From: CAZBUB01 sp964494985
Lineage (GTDB): Bacteria > Desulfobacterota > Desulfovibrionia > Desulfovibrionales > Desulfothermaceae
Reading direction: 5' to 3'
Length of the DNA: 63,867 nt
Assembly: GCA_964494985.1 (NCBI GenBank)
Contig: CAZBUB010000009.1
Coordinates: 1-63,867, forward strand
Positions within the stretch are counted from its first letter, which is position 1; each line of letters starts with the position of its first letter. Of this stretch, positions 1 through 7,600 are shown piece by piece. The notes under the pieces were generated by a model. That model worked only from the letters and a program-made list of their open reading frames with translations, did not search any database and was not told the DNA's origin. The translations under genes were made by a program, and so were the position numbers.

Positions 1-170
1 TTGTCCTGAAAATTGTCCTGAACGTCCAGCGTAACCGGACGGCTTTGGAGCGCCAGCAGAAAAGCCGGTCCGCGTTGAAGCTGTTGTTACATGGATGTGG
101 TTCATATGTACTGGCGTAGATCTTTTCCCAGCTCTGGTACTTGTCCTTTGTGGAGAATAAAAGAACCTTT

Positions 171-524
171 GTAATTATTCAGCACCAGTTGCGCCAGAAA
201 CCTGGATGCTGATAAGGCCTGGATCCGGGGGTTCTGCCAACAGAGCGTCCGGCACCTACTTTCATATTATACGCCAACTCTAATATTTTAAGTGAAAAGT
301 ATCAGCAAAAGTAGGTGCCGGATCTGAGCGACTTAGAATGCGTTAATCAAAACTATGCAACCCTTATCACCCTAAGAGTCAGCCATGAACTGAACGTATA
401 AAATGTTCAATAGGGCCAAAATCAGGATTTTGATTTACGCATTCTTTGGAGCGAGTTTTTTGCGTCCTGTTGGCAAGACCCCCGGATCACTGGACATGAT
501 GTTGTTATTATGGTGAACAGTTAC
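171..524. mobile_element. MITE copy 1, GTAA-ended, with 8-bp target duplication
   Basis: Non-coding element bounded by imperfect terminal inverted repeats: GTAATTATTC at the left and the complement of GTAACTGTTCACCA at the right. It is flanked by a perfect 8-bp direct repeat GAACCTTT at 163-170 and 525-532, the signature of a transposition event. Inside are long complementary arms (about 221-247 plus 323-352, against 427-488) around a short loop. The left arm is interrupted by a further 75-bp palindrome. The same arms and ends recur at 48489-48748 and 59702-59773. GTAA ends with 8-bp duplications are typical of the IS66 family, so an IS66 transposase elsewhere may mobilise it; that link is inference. 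Bases 1-170 hold no convincing gene. Confidence 0.8.
248..322. repeat. 75-bp palindromic element nested in MITE copy 1
   Basis: A perfect 15-bp inverted repeat (TCCGGCACCTACTTT at 248-262 and its complement at 308-322) encloses an AT-rich core of 45 bases. It interrupts the left arm of the surrounding MITE, which is uninterrupted at this point in the copy at 48489. GAGCG occurs on both sides (243-247 and 326-330), which could be a target duplication if the element ends at 325. Family unknown. Confidence 0.6.
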
Positions 525-548
525 GAACCTTTGTGCATTCTCTGATCT

Positions 549-971
549 TTATCTGTCAAATTCAAAGACACCCAAATCCATAGCCTTGAGTTGTTGAATG
601 AATTTCTGATCAAAGGATGCTACGACAGCCCGCTTCATGGTCATGGCCAGATCAGCAAGCACGGCATCTCCAAAATGAATTATAGGATCAGGCCAGCAGG
701 TAAAAAGCTGTTTGAAATGTATTTCGTGAACAATCTCAACCCCTGGCATATTCACGAAATCAGACAGCAGCATCCTGATGCGGCTTTGAGAGATCTTGTA
801 AATCCCTTCAAATACATAAACGAGCTCGGTTACAACATGCTGGTGACAAAAAAGAGCAATCTTTAAATTCGCTGCAGATTGCAGCAGTTCTGCTGCCAGT
901 TCTTGCTGCTGGAGGTTGCGGTCGGTGAGAAAGGAAATGAGTACATTGGTGTCAATAATGACCTGTTTCAC
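549..971 (-). CDS. PIN-domain toxin of a type II toxin-antitoxin pair
   Basis: 140-residue PIN-domain protein, probably a Mg-dependent endoribonuclease toxin of the VapC class. The N-terminal IDTNVLISFL carries the first catalytic Asp. GDAVLADLAM near residue 100 and SFDQKF near residue 118 supply the later acidic residues. Length is normal for the family. It overlaps the stop of the upstream antitoxin gene by 4 bases, so the pair is translationally coupled. The cellular target cannot be inferred. The pair sits between two mobile-element remnants, which fits horizontal acquisition. Confidence 0.85.
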   Translation of the reverse strand: MKQVIIDTNVLISFLTDRNLQQQELAAELLQSAANLKIALFCHQHVVTELVYVFEGIYKISQSRIRMLLSDFVNMPGVEIVHEIHFKQLFTCWPDPIIHFGDAVLADLAMTMKRAVVASFDQKFIQQLKAMDLGVFEFDR

Positions 972-1201
972 CGATATTTCTCCAAATGAGCATCCCAGGC
1001 CACGTGAATATCTGCTTCGATATTCCCTTGCCCGACATGAATGCTGTTTTGATGCTCCAAAAAGGCATTTTTGCCAGTTTCAATAATCACTTTCCCCCCT
1101 TCCAGCTTCCACTCCAGTGTATCCTGCATGCTCAGTCCAAGGTATTCGCGAACTGCTTTGGGAATTGTGGTTTGAAACTTTGAGGTTATGGTAGATCTCA
1201 T
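968..1201 (-). CDS. AbrB/MazE-type antitoxin
   Basis: 77-residue protein with the AbrB/SpoVT swapped-hairpin DNA-binding motif at the N-terminus (TSKFQTTIPKAVREYLGL). It is the expected partner for the downstream PIN toxin, which it would neutralise through its C-terminal tail while repressing its own promoter. An upstream TTG in frame would give six more residues, but a GGAGG five bases before the ATG at 1201 fixes the start there. Antitoxin first, toxin second with a 4-base overlap is the usual order. Confidence 0.85.
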   Translation of the reverse strand: MRSTITSKFQTTIPKAVREYLGLSMQDTLEWKLEGGKVIIETGKNAFLEHQNSIHVGQGNIEADIHVAWDAHLEKYR

Positions 1202-1233
1202 ACTCACCTCCGGCTTCAAATTCTTACAGGAAA

Positions 1234-1262
1234 AGGTTAGTGTAAGGAGCGGCTTGTGTCAA
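1234..1262 (-). promoter_or_regulatory. Predicted sigma70 promoter of the toxin-antitoxin pair
   Basis: On the minus strand a perfect -35 TTGACA (1257-1262) is followed after 17 bases by TAACCT (1234-1239), 30-odd bases before the antitoxin start. The -10 box is weak, which suits an autorepressed promoter. Confidence 0.5.
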
Positions 1263-1387
1263 GGCAGTCCGCATGAACCTAATGTCAAAAATGAATCTGT
1301 GCCTCTGCAAGCCTTCCAGCACCGAATCAGTGATCATAGCCATGGCAAAATCTGACCTTTTTTGCGGAAGCATTACCTAAAAAAAGA

Positions 1388-1603
1388 GGCTCTTCACACA
1401 AATCTGTGCAAAATTTGAGGCTCAGGCAGTCCAGCCATGCAGTGGTATAGATTCCGGATGTAGTTCTTGGCTGAGCGGAACCCGTAAGCCCTGTGGCTTA
1501 TCATCTTGGCCTTGTTGTTGAGGCCTTCGACCGAGCCGTTATTGAGCTTTTCAGGATAAAAGTCCTGGGAAGTGGCCATCCAAGCCTTGACCAGAGTGGC
1601 CAC
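1388..1603 (-). pseudogene. ISL3-family transposase, C-terminal remnant with terminal repeat
   Basis: Only the last ~69 residues of an ISL3-type DDE transposase remain (1394-1603). They include the family's conserved tail with EGLNNKAKMISHRAYGFRS and a GLPEP motif before the stop. The terminal inverted repeat begins GGCTCTTCACACAAATCTG at 1388 and overlaps the stop codon, as is usual at the right end of these elements. The catalytic core and left end are absent, so the copy is dead. A further palindromic repeat lies where the rest of the gene would have been. Confidence 0.8.
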
Positions 1604-1655
1604 AGCACAATTAAGTTATTCATTTACAATCCAGCGACACTTTCTGTATCAACCA

Positions 1656-1744
1656 CGTCATTCCGGCGAAGCTTGTCCCGGACCCAGATCCGGGAGCCGG
1701 AACTTAGGCAAAGAGCTGGATCCCCGATCAAGTCTGGAATGACG
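1656..1744. repeat. Intergenic palindromic repeat (CGTCATTCC type)
   Basis: Ends CGTCATTCCGG and its complement GGAATGACG enclose an imperfect palindrome containing CCAGATCCGGGAG and AGCTGGATCCCCG. This resembles the CGTCATTCC...GGAATGACG intergenic palindromes common in Proteobacteria. It separates the transposase remnant from the pyruvate carboxylase stop codon. Confidence 0.6.
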
Positions 1745-1828
1745 GTAAGAAGGCTAAACTTAGATAATAAAAGTTCCGTTGGAGTATTATGTGGTTGGGA
1801 GGAAATCCTCTTCATGCAGCAGGTGCGG

Positions 1829-4800
1829 CTACTGCCTGTGCCCGCACTCCGGGCAGAACTTGCAGTCCTGCAACAGGATATGCTCTCCGCAATTTGCACA
1901 TGTGGCAGGCACAGGCCCCAGCTCCACCAGGAGCTCGCCTTCCTTGACCGGGACCATCTTCTTGTCCCCTTGGTAATCCGCCATCTTGACCACTCTTTTG
2001 ACTACTCCGTCTACAGGGGAGTGCACTGACTTTTCCTGTTTCATGATGGAGATATTGAACAGCTCTTCCCCTTTCTTGACCTTATCCCCGGGCTGGACAT
2101 GCATCACCCATAGATCTGCAGTATTGGGCGAGCCCACATGATAGGGGTTGCCTGGATCAGCCATTTCCAGGGCCTCGGATGCAGTTCCCATGGCCTCCTG
2201 GACCTTGAACTGGCAGGTAAAGAACTCCGAGTCCAGGGAGTAGCGGACCACGCTCATGCCGTTGGCATCCGGAGCGGAGATGTCCACTATGCTCAGAAAA
2301 TGGGGTTTGCCGTTTGTATCCTCAAAATGGATCTCCTCTCCAGGCACAAGACCTTCGAACCAGACATCCAGGGGCAGCTGATTGGGGTCGCTGTACTCAT
2401 GCCTGAACTGGATGCACTTCAGGGCGTCGCCTGGGTGGTTCAGATACAGGGCCAGCTCTTCCCGGGTGGGATCCCGGCCTATGCTTTGGGCCAGGCTCTG
2501 CTCCTCTTTGGAGATATCAATGTCCTCCAGGTTGGCCAGGGGGGAGTCCTCGGTCCTGGAGTCCAGGGCCTGTTGGTAATGCTCCCCAAAGGCGCTCTGG
2601 TAGACCCAGTCCGGAGGGAAGCCCAGGGGCAGACGTCCGAACTTGCCCAGCAGCAGGTCCCGGAAGGCATCGTTTGAATGCCTGTAGATCTCCAGCCGGT
2701 CCTGTTTGGTCTGCTCGTCCAGCTCGTTTTCCGGTCTGCTGACCACCTGCTCCAGGACATCCAGCAGGTGGCGCACTCCTTTCTCCCCTTTTTCCTTGTG
2801 CACGTTGCTGACTGCCAGGAAGGCAGTATTCCAGGTGATCTGGGATCCAGGGGTAACGTCGTGGTAGCGAACTATCTTGCGGATTCCGGCCAGAAAGCGC
2901 AGCATATAGGGCAGCAGATGTATATAGCCCTGCTTCATGGCCCCTTCCTGGGAGGATGAGGTCGCGCCCCCAGGCATGCCGTGCTGCACCACGTCGTAAT
3001 CGATGCCCTGGAAGTAGGGAGCTGTGTACTTGTCGTAATAGGGCATGATCTGCTTGAGGACAAAGTTGCAGTTGCGGATCATGTCCTTGTTCAGGTTGGT
3101 CTTCAGGCCCAGTTCCTCGATATAGGCAGCGGTGGAAAGCACCTCCCCCTGGCCGTACCAGCGCACCGAGGCCCCGATCCCGGTATCCACAATATGGGCC
3201 CCGGCCCTGGCAGCCTCGGCCACTGCGGGCACGAACAGGCCGTCAGTGCAGTGGCGGTGGTAATGCACTATGAGCTCAGGATACTTGCTGCGGATGCGGC
3301 CCACCAGCTGGTGGATGAACCAGGGCGGGCAGACCCCTGCCATATCTTTGAGGCCCAGGATGAACTTGCCCAGGACCTTGTCCCGGGGCATGGCAGAGGC
3401 CCGGCTCATAAGGCTGACGATTTCCTCCACCAGGCTCATGTAGTGCTGGATGTCAAAGCCCTGGGCAAATGATAGAGATATGGCAGGCTCGAAGATGTTC
3501 TTCTTGTGGCTCATGGCTACCTGGGCAAAGGGCAGCATGTTCTCCATGTGATTCAGAAAGTCGAAGCAGCGGATAACGTCGTAGTCCTCGCAGATCATCT
3601 CCCCGGTGAGGCGCATGATGTTCTTGGGCTGGGGCTTGTAGCCCAGGACGTTTGTAGAGCGGATGAGGATCTGCTTCAGGGTGCCTGGGGCAAACTGATT
3701 CCACTCCCTGGCCTCGGTAAAGGGATAGGTCATATTGGCCATCATGGCCACGTGGAAGTGGGCCCCGCCCCCGTTTTCCAGGGAAAAGAAGCCGCATTTG
3801 TCCAGGTAGGGCCCTATCAGCCTGTCCTCGGCCAGGCGGAACCTGTTCCCAGAGTTGGACTGGGTGATGTCCCGGGTGGTGGTGTCAGTAAAGTGCACAT
3901 GATCTGTGTCCCGGATAAAATCCAGGACCGCGTCCCGGTCTCCCCTGGGATATGGATATTCATAACAGTCATGTTCCAGGGCAGGCAGAACCGGCTCTAT
4001 GCGGCCTAGCCTCTTGTCCTGCAGGCCCCTGTATTCCCCTAGCTGCAGATAAGGATTGTAGCCCCTGGCAGAGATCTCTGCCACCAGGCGGGATAGTCGC
4101 AAGGATTCCGGCTCCTGATCTCGATAGAGCATGAGCTCGGGAGTATTGGCCACAAAATTGGTGTCGTAGTCCCCGCTGCGGAACTGAGCATTGGCCATGA
4201 CCTTGCGGTGGAAAGGAATAGTGGTCTTGACCCCGCCCACGATGTATTCGTTCAGGGCCCTTTGCATAGTGCTTAAGGTCTTGTCCCAGCTTTTGCCGTA
4301 GGTGATGAGCAGGGATGCGGCTGAGTCGTACTGGGAAGGGAACTGATAGCCGTCGCTGATGCAGGAATCTACCCTGACTCCCTGTCCCCCTGGGGATTGG
4401 TAGCGGGTGATTAAGCCAGTGTTGGGGGCGAAGTCCTGCTGGGGGTCCTCGCAGTTGATGCGCACCTGCATGGCATGGTTGGCAGGGACAGTATCCTGTG
4501 CGTTGAACCTGAGCTGGGAGCCAAAGGCGACGGCGATCTGCTCCTCCACCAGATCCACCCCATAGCGGCACTCCGTGATCCCATGCTCCACTTGCAGCCG
4601 GGTGTTGACCTCTATCAGATAGGGATTGCCCTGCATGTCCACCAGGAACTCCACTGTGCACAGGGTGTGGTAACCTACTTCTTGAACCAGCCTGCGGGCG
4701 TAGTCCTTGAGCTCTTCCCGCAGTTTTTCGCTCATCACTGACCAGGGAGAAGGGCTGATCTCTACCAGCTTCTGGTGGTTGCGCTGCAGGGTGCAGTCCC

Positions 4801-5512
4801 GCTCGTCAAAGGCGAAGACGTTGCCGTGCTTGTCAGCGGCAACCTGGATCTCAATGTGCCTGACCGAGGTCAGCAGCTTCTCCACATATAGGCGGGGATT
4901 GCCGAAGGAGGCCTGGGCCAGGGCCGAGGCCTTGGCATAAGCCCTTTCCAGATCTTCTTCCTTGTAGACTTCGTAGATGCCTCGGCCGCCTCCGCCGCCT
5001 TCGGCCTTGAGCATAATGGGAAAGCCTATGGCATAAGCCATATCTATGGCCTCCTCCACACTCACTGCGCCCTCTGAGCCGGGAACTACAGGAACGTCCA
5101 CCTTTTTGGCCAGCTCCCTGACAGCTACCTTGTTGCCCAGGATCTGCATGGGCTCGTTGTCCGGGCCAATAAACACCAGCCCGGCCTCCCGGCACTGAGA
5201 GGGGAAGGAGCAGTCCTCCGAAATAAAGCCCCATCCTGGATGTATAGCCGAGACTCCCATGGCTATTGCCCTGGAAATGATCTTTTGCATATCCAGGTAG
5301 GACCTGGGATCCTCCCCAAGGAGCAGCAGCTCATGGGCTCCATAGGTAAATGGAGCGGTTTTGTCCACGTCAGTGGCAGTCATGACCGGGATGGCATTGA
5401 AAACCTCGCAAATGGAACGGGCCACCCGCCTGGCTGGGATGCCGCGGTTGGCGACCAGGATCTTTTGACCCTCAAGCTCTTTTGCCACCTGTTGGAAACT
5501 TTTAGCTCTCAT
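1829..5512 (-). CDS. pyc: Pyruvate carboxylase with C-terminal zinc ribbon
   Basis: 1227-residue single-chain biotin enzyme making oxaloacetate from pyruvate and bicarbonate with ATP. Order: biotin carboxylase with ATP-grasp (from KILVANRG, with glycine-rich loop KAEGGGGGRGI; about 15-470), carboxyltransferase TIM barrel (DTTTRDITQ near 560; about 550-850), a long linker region, and a biotinyl domain with the acceptor Lys near 1158 in SIMKQEK rather than the usual AMKM. The last ~25 residues form an unusual CxxC...CxxC zinc ribbon (Cys about 1205, 1208, 1220, 1223, plus Cys 1217). The start overlaps the end of the biotin ligase gene by 11 bases, so enzyme and modifier are co-expressed. Carboxyltransferase spacing differs from textbook PYC, so a related acyl substrate is possible but less likely. 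Confidence 0.9.
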   Translation of the reverse strand: MRAKSFQQVAKELEGQKILVANRGIPARRVARSICEVFNAIPVMTATDVDKTAPFTYGAHELLLLGEDPRSYLDMQKIISRAIAMGVSAIHPGWGFISEDCSFPSQCREAGLVFIGPDNEPMQILGNKVAVRELAKKVDVPVVPGSEGAVSVEEAIDMAYAIGFPIMLKAEGGGGGRGIYEVYKEEDLERAYAKASALAQASFGNPRLYVEKLLTSVRHIEIQVAADKHGNVFAFDERDCTLQRNHQKLVEISPSPWSVMSEKLREELKDYARRLVQEVGYHTLCTVEFLVDMQGNPYLIEVNTRLQVEHGITECRYGVDLVEEQIAVAFGSQLRFNAQDTVPANHAMQVRINCEDPQQDFAPNTGLITRYQSPGGQGVRVDSCISDGYQFPSQYDSAASLLITYGKSWDKTLSTMQRALNEYIVGGVKTTIPFHRKVMANAQFRSGDYDTNFVANTPELMLYRDQEPESLRLSRLVAEISARGYNPYLQLGEYRGLQDKRLGRIEPVLPALEHDCYEYPYPRGDRDAVLDFIRDTDHVHFTDTTTRDITQSNSGNRFRLAEDRLIGPYLDKCGFFSLENGGGAHFHVAMMANMTYPFTEAREWNQFAPGTLKQILIRSTNVLGYKPQPKNIMRLTGEMICEDYDVIRCFDFLNHMENMLPFAQVAMSHKKNIFEPAISLSFAQGFDIQHYMSLVEEIVSLMSRASAMPRDKVLGKFILGLKDMAGVCPPWFIHQLVGRIRSKYPELIVHYHRHCTDGLFVPAVAEAARAGAHIVDTGIGASVRWYGQGEVLSTAAYIEELGLKTNLNKDMIRNCNFVLKQIMPYYDKYTAPYFQGIDYDVVQHGMPGGATSSSQEGAMKQGYIHLLPYMLRFLAGIRKIVRYHDVTPGSQITWNTAFLAVSNVHKEKGEKGVRHLLDVLEQVVSRPENELDEQTKQDRLEIYRHSNDAFRDLLLGKFGRLPLGFPPDWVYQSAFGEHYQQALDSRTEDSPLANLEDIDISKEEQSLAQSIGRDPTREELALYLNHPGDALKCIQFRHEYSDPNQLPLDVWFEGLVPGEEIHFEDTNGKPHFLSIVDISAPDANGMSVVRYSLDSEFFTCQFKVQEAMGTASEALEMADPGNPYHVGSPNTADLWVMHVQPGDKVKKGEELFNISIMKQEKSVHSPVDGVVKRVVKMADYQGDKKMVPVKEGELLVELGPVPATCANCGEHILLQDCKFCPECGHRQ

Positions 5513-6368
5513 GCTTTGTATTCCTTCCTTGTGAAGTCTCGTCTACTGGGAATTTTGCATATATACTTCCGGAGTTGATATGCTCTGGCCTGCCTTTGCA
5601 ATCCAGAATGAGGCCCCCTTTTGCATCCAGGCCCAGCAGATAGCCGCATACAGCTCTGGACGGGGTCTGCACGGTTACCTTGCGATGCAAAAGCCACAAA
5701 TAGGAGCGAACCTCGCTGACAAAGCCCGAAACTGAAAAATCGGCAATTGTGTGAACATACCAGAGATGTGTCCAATACAAGAGCTCAGCCCAGGCCTGCA
5801 ATGGTTCTGCTTCCGGCCATACCTGGCGCAAGTCGCCGGGCGGGACCAGTCTGCTGTCCCTGGTCTGCTCCAAACGCGGTGCGACCTGGAGGTTAATGCC
5901 TATTCCGGCAATTACAGCCCCTGGCTTGTGCTCGATAAGCAGTCCTGCGATCTTGCGCCCTTCCAGCAGCAGATCATTGGGCCATTTCAGCTGGACCTGA
6001 ATTCTCTTGCGTCTTAGGGCCTGCAGCAGGCAGTAGGCTACAAGCAGGCTCAAAAGCTCCCCAGCCGATGCGTCTTCAGGCTCAGCCAGGCGCAGGGCGG
6101 CATAAATATTTCCGGCTGGAGAAGCCCATTGCCTGCGCATTCTTCCCCTGCCCGAGGATTGCTCCAGGCACAGAACAGAATCGCCAGGCAGAAAGCGTCC
6201 CTGCTTTTCCAGCTGCCAGGCCAGATCCAGGCTGGAATTGCAACTGGGATGTACCGCTATCCGAAAGTCCTTCCAGAACCGTCCAAAAGGCCAGGGGTTT
6301 TTCGGATCGGCTGCTTCGACAATGCCCTGCCCTGCAGGCAGAAGATGTGCAAGGCTGTAAATATGCAT
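5502..6368 (-). CDS. birA: Biotin--[biotin carboxyl-carrier protein] ligase
   Basis: 288-residue biotin protein ligase that forms biotinyl-AMP and transfers biotin to a carrier Lys. Seen: GRGRMRRQW (the biotinyl-AMP loop, usually GRGRxGRxW), KWPNDLLLEGRKIAG and GIGINL. There is no N-terminal winged helix, so this is a class I ligase without the BirA repressor function. The natural substrate is the pyruvate carboxylase encoded immediately downstream, whose start codon lies inside this gene. No strong ribosome-binding site precedes the ATG. Confidence 0.9.
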   Translation of the reverse strand: MHIYSLAHLLPAGQGIVEAADPKNPWPFGRFWKDFRIAVHPSCNSSLDLAWQLEKQGRFLPGDSVLCLEQSSGRGRMRRQWASPAGNIYAALRLAEPEDASAGELLSLLVAYCLLQALRRKRIQVQLKWPNDLLLEGRKIAGLLIEHKPGAVIAGIGINLQVAPRLEQTRDSRLVPPGDLRQVWPEAEPLQAWAELLYWTHLWYVHTIADFSVSGFVSEVRSYLWLLHRKVTVQTPSRAVCGYLLGLDAKGGLILDCKGRPEHINSGSIYAKFPVDETSQGRNTKHES

Positions 6369-6790
6369 AGCAATTGCACCAAGGTCAAATAAAAAATACC
6401 GGCCTTATCCAGCCCATTTAGGGTATTGTTCTGAGTATTGTTCTGAAGCCACGATTGGCCACCGCAATTGCTCTGCAGGCTGTCACCACAATTAAGCCAA
6501 ACATTTTTGCATGTAGCGTATCCGTTCAGGAGTGCTAACAGCTTGAGCATAACCCGTCATTGCGAGGAGTCTTCGACGAATCAATCTCCAGAAATACAGA
6601 TCAATGAAGGACACAAGATGTATCCTCCCTGAATGCTTACCATGTAGCCCCCCAGGTAGCTAAGCAGAGGTTCTCTACGCACAAAAATCCATTACAGAGA
6701 CTGGGCCTGGAGCAAATACAACTAGATGCAAGCGTCTTTGGAGGGCCAAAGGTGAAAGTGTTGAACTTTAGAACTGCGAGTGGAGGGAGC
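6369..6790. other. Intergenic region upstream of birA with a repeat fragment
   Basis: No convincing gene in this ~420-base gap. At 6555-6589 lies one arm of the widespread intergenic repeat beginning CGTCATTGCGAGGAG and ending with AATCAATCTCC. The birA promoter must lie in the first ~100 bases, but no good hexamer pair is visible. A 97-codon minus-strand frame here has no protein-like features. Confidence 0.5.
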
Positions 6791-6832
6791 CAATAAAAAA
6801 TGCCTCTGCAAGCACCGCCTTCAAAGGCATTT
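6791..6832 (-). terminator. Rho-independent terminator after the SRAP gene
   Basis: On the minus strand the stem AAATGCCT/AGGCATTT (6825-6832 and 6798-6805) is followed by a T-rich tail. It lies about 70 bases past the stop of the SRAP gene. The flanking A-run means it may also work in the other direction. Confidence 0.6.
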
Positions 6833-6899
6833 TGTGTCCGCTTTTTGTGTAAGGAACAAATCTGCTACTTTTCAATGAACCTGCTCAGATACCTATCAC

Positions 6900-7583
6900 C
6901 TAATGTAACTCCCCAACCCTTTTGGCCACCTCTTCTGAATCGTTCTCCGGATTGTTCACCTCCAGCCCCACCTGATATATCTGCAGCTCCATACTGCCCA
7001 CAGGCTCCAGCAAGGGTTGCATGGGCTCTGGATCCTGCTGGCTGCGATCCAGCCACAGATCGAAATGCTCCTGGCTGATTATGACAGGCATCCGGTCGTG
7101 CAGCTCCTGCACAGCCTCGTTGGCCCTGGTGGTCACAATGGCGCAGGAGTTTATGCCCTGCCCTGCCTCTTTATCCTCCCAGCGCTCCCAAATCCCGGCA
7201 AAGACAAAGAGCTCTTGGTTCCTGGGCCTGACGCAGAAGGGCTGCTTAGCCCCCTGCCCTCTTTTCTTCCACTCGAAAAAGCAACTGGCCGGGATTAGGC
7301 AGCGCCGCTTCCTAGCTGCGAACCTGTATGCAGGCTTGTCAAACACGGACTCTGCGCGGGCGTTGATCATCCTGTACCCGCTACTTACCTCCTTGGACCA
7401 ATGCGGAACCAGCCCCCAGTGCAGCCAGGCTGCCTTGCGCAGCCCATCCTCTGTCTGGCCCACAGCCAGGATCTCCTGGCCTGGGGCGATATTGTACCTG
7501 GGAGAGATAGGCAGGCGCAGCTGCACCTGGAAGTGGCTTTCTATTTGTCTGGGTTCTGCCCAAAGGCCGAATCTGCCGCACAT
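6900..7583 (-). CDS. SRAP/HMCES-family protein (YedK-like)
   Basis: 227-residue SOS-response-associated peptidase family protein. It should crosslink to abasic sites in single-stranded DNA through Cys2 after removal of Met1. Seen: MCGRF start, RYNIAPGQ, WGLVPHW, the NARAES motif with the conserved Asn, CFFEW with the Glu, and HDRMPV with the catalytic His. Family length is normal. It is 17 bases downstream of the hybrid kinase gene and probably shares its transcript. No SOS box was identified. Confidence 0.9.
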   Translation of the reverse strand: MCGRFGLWAEPRQIESHFQVQLRLPISPRYNIAPGQEILAVGQTEDGLRKAAWLHWGLVPHWSKEVSSGYRMINARAESVFDKPAYRFAARKRRCLIPASCFFEWKKRGQGAKQPFCVRPRNQELFVFAGIWERWEDKEAGQGINSCAIVTTRANEAVQELHDRMPVIISQEHFDLWLDRSQQDPEPMQPLLEPVGSMELQIYQVGLEVNNPENDSEEVAKRVGELH

Positions 7584-7600
7584 ATTTTCTTGGCCTTGAT

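Noticed and set aside
591..866. Plus-strand frame opposite the PIN toxin
   Set aside because: Shadow of the toxin gene, which has catalytic motifs and a coupled antitoxin.
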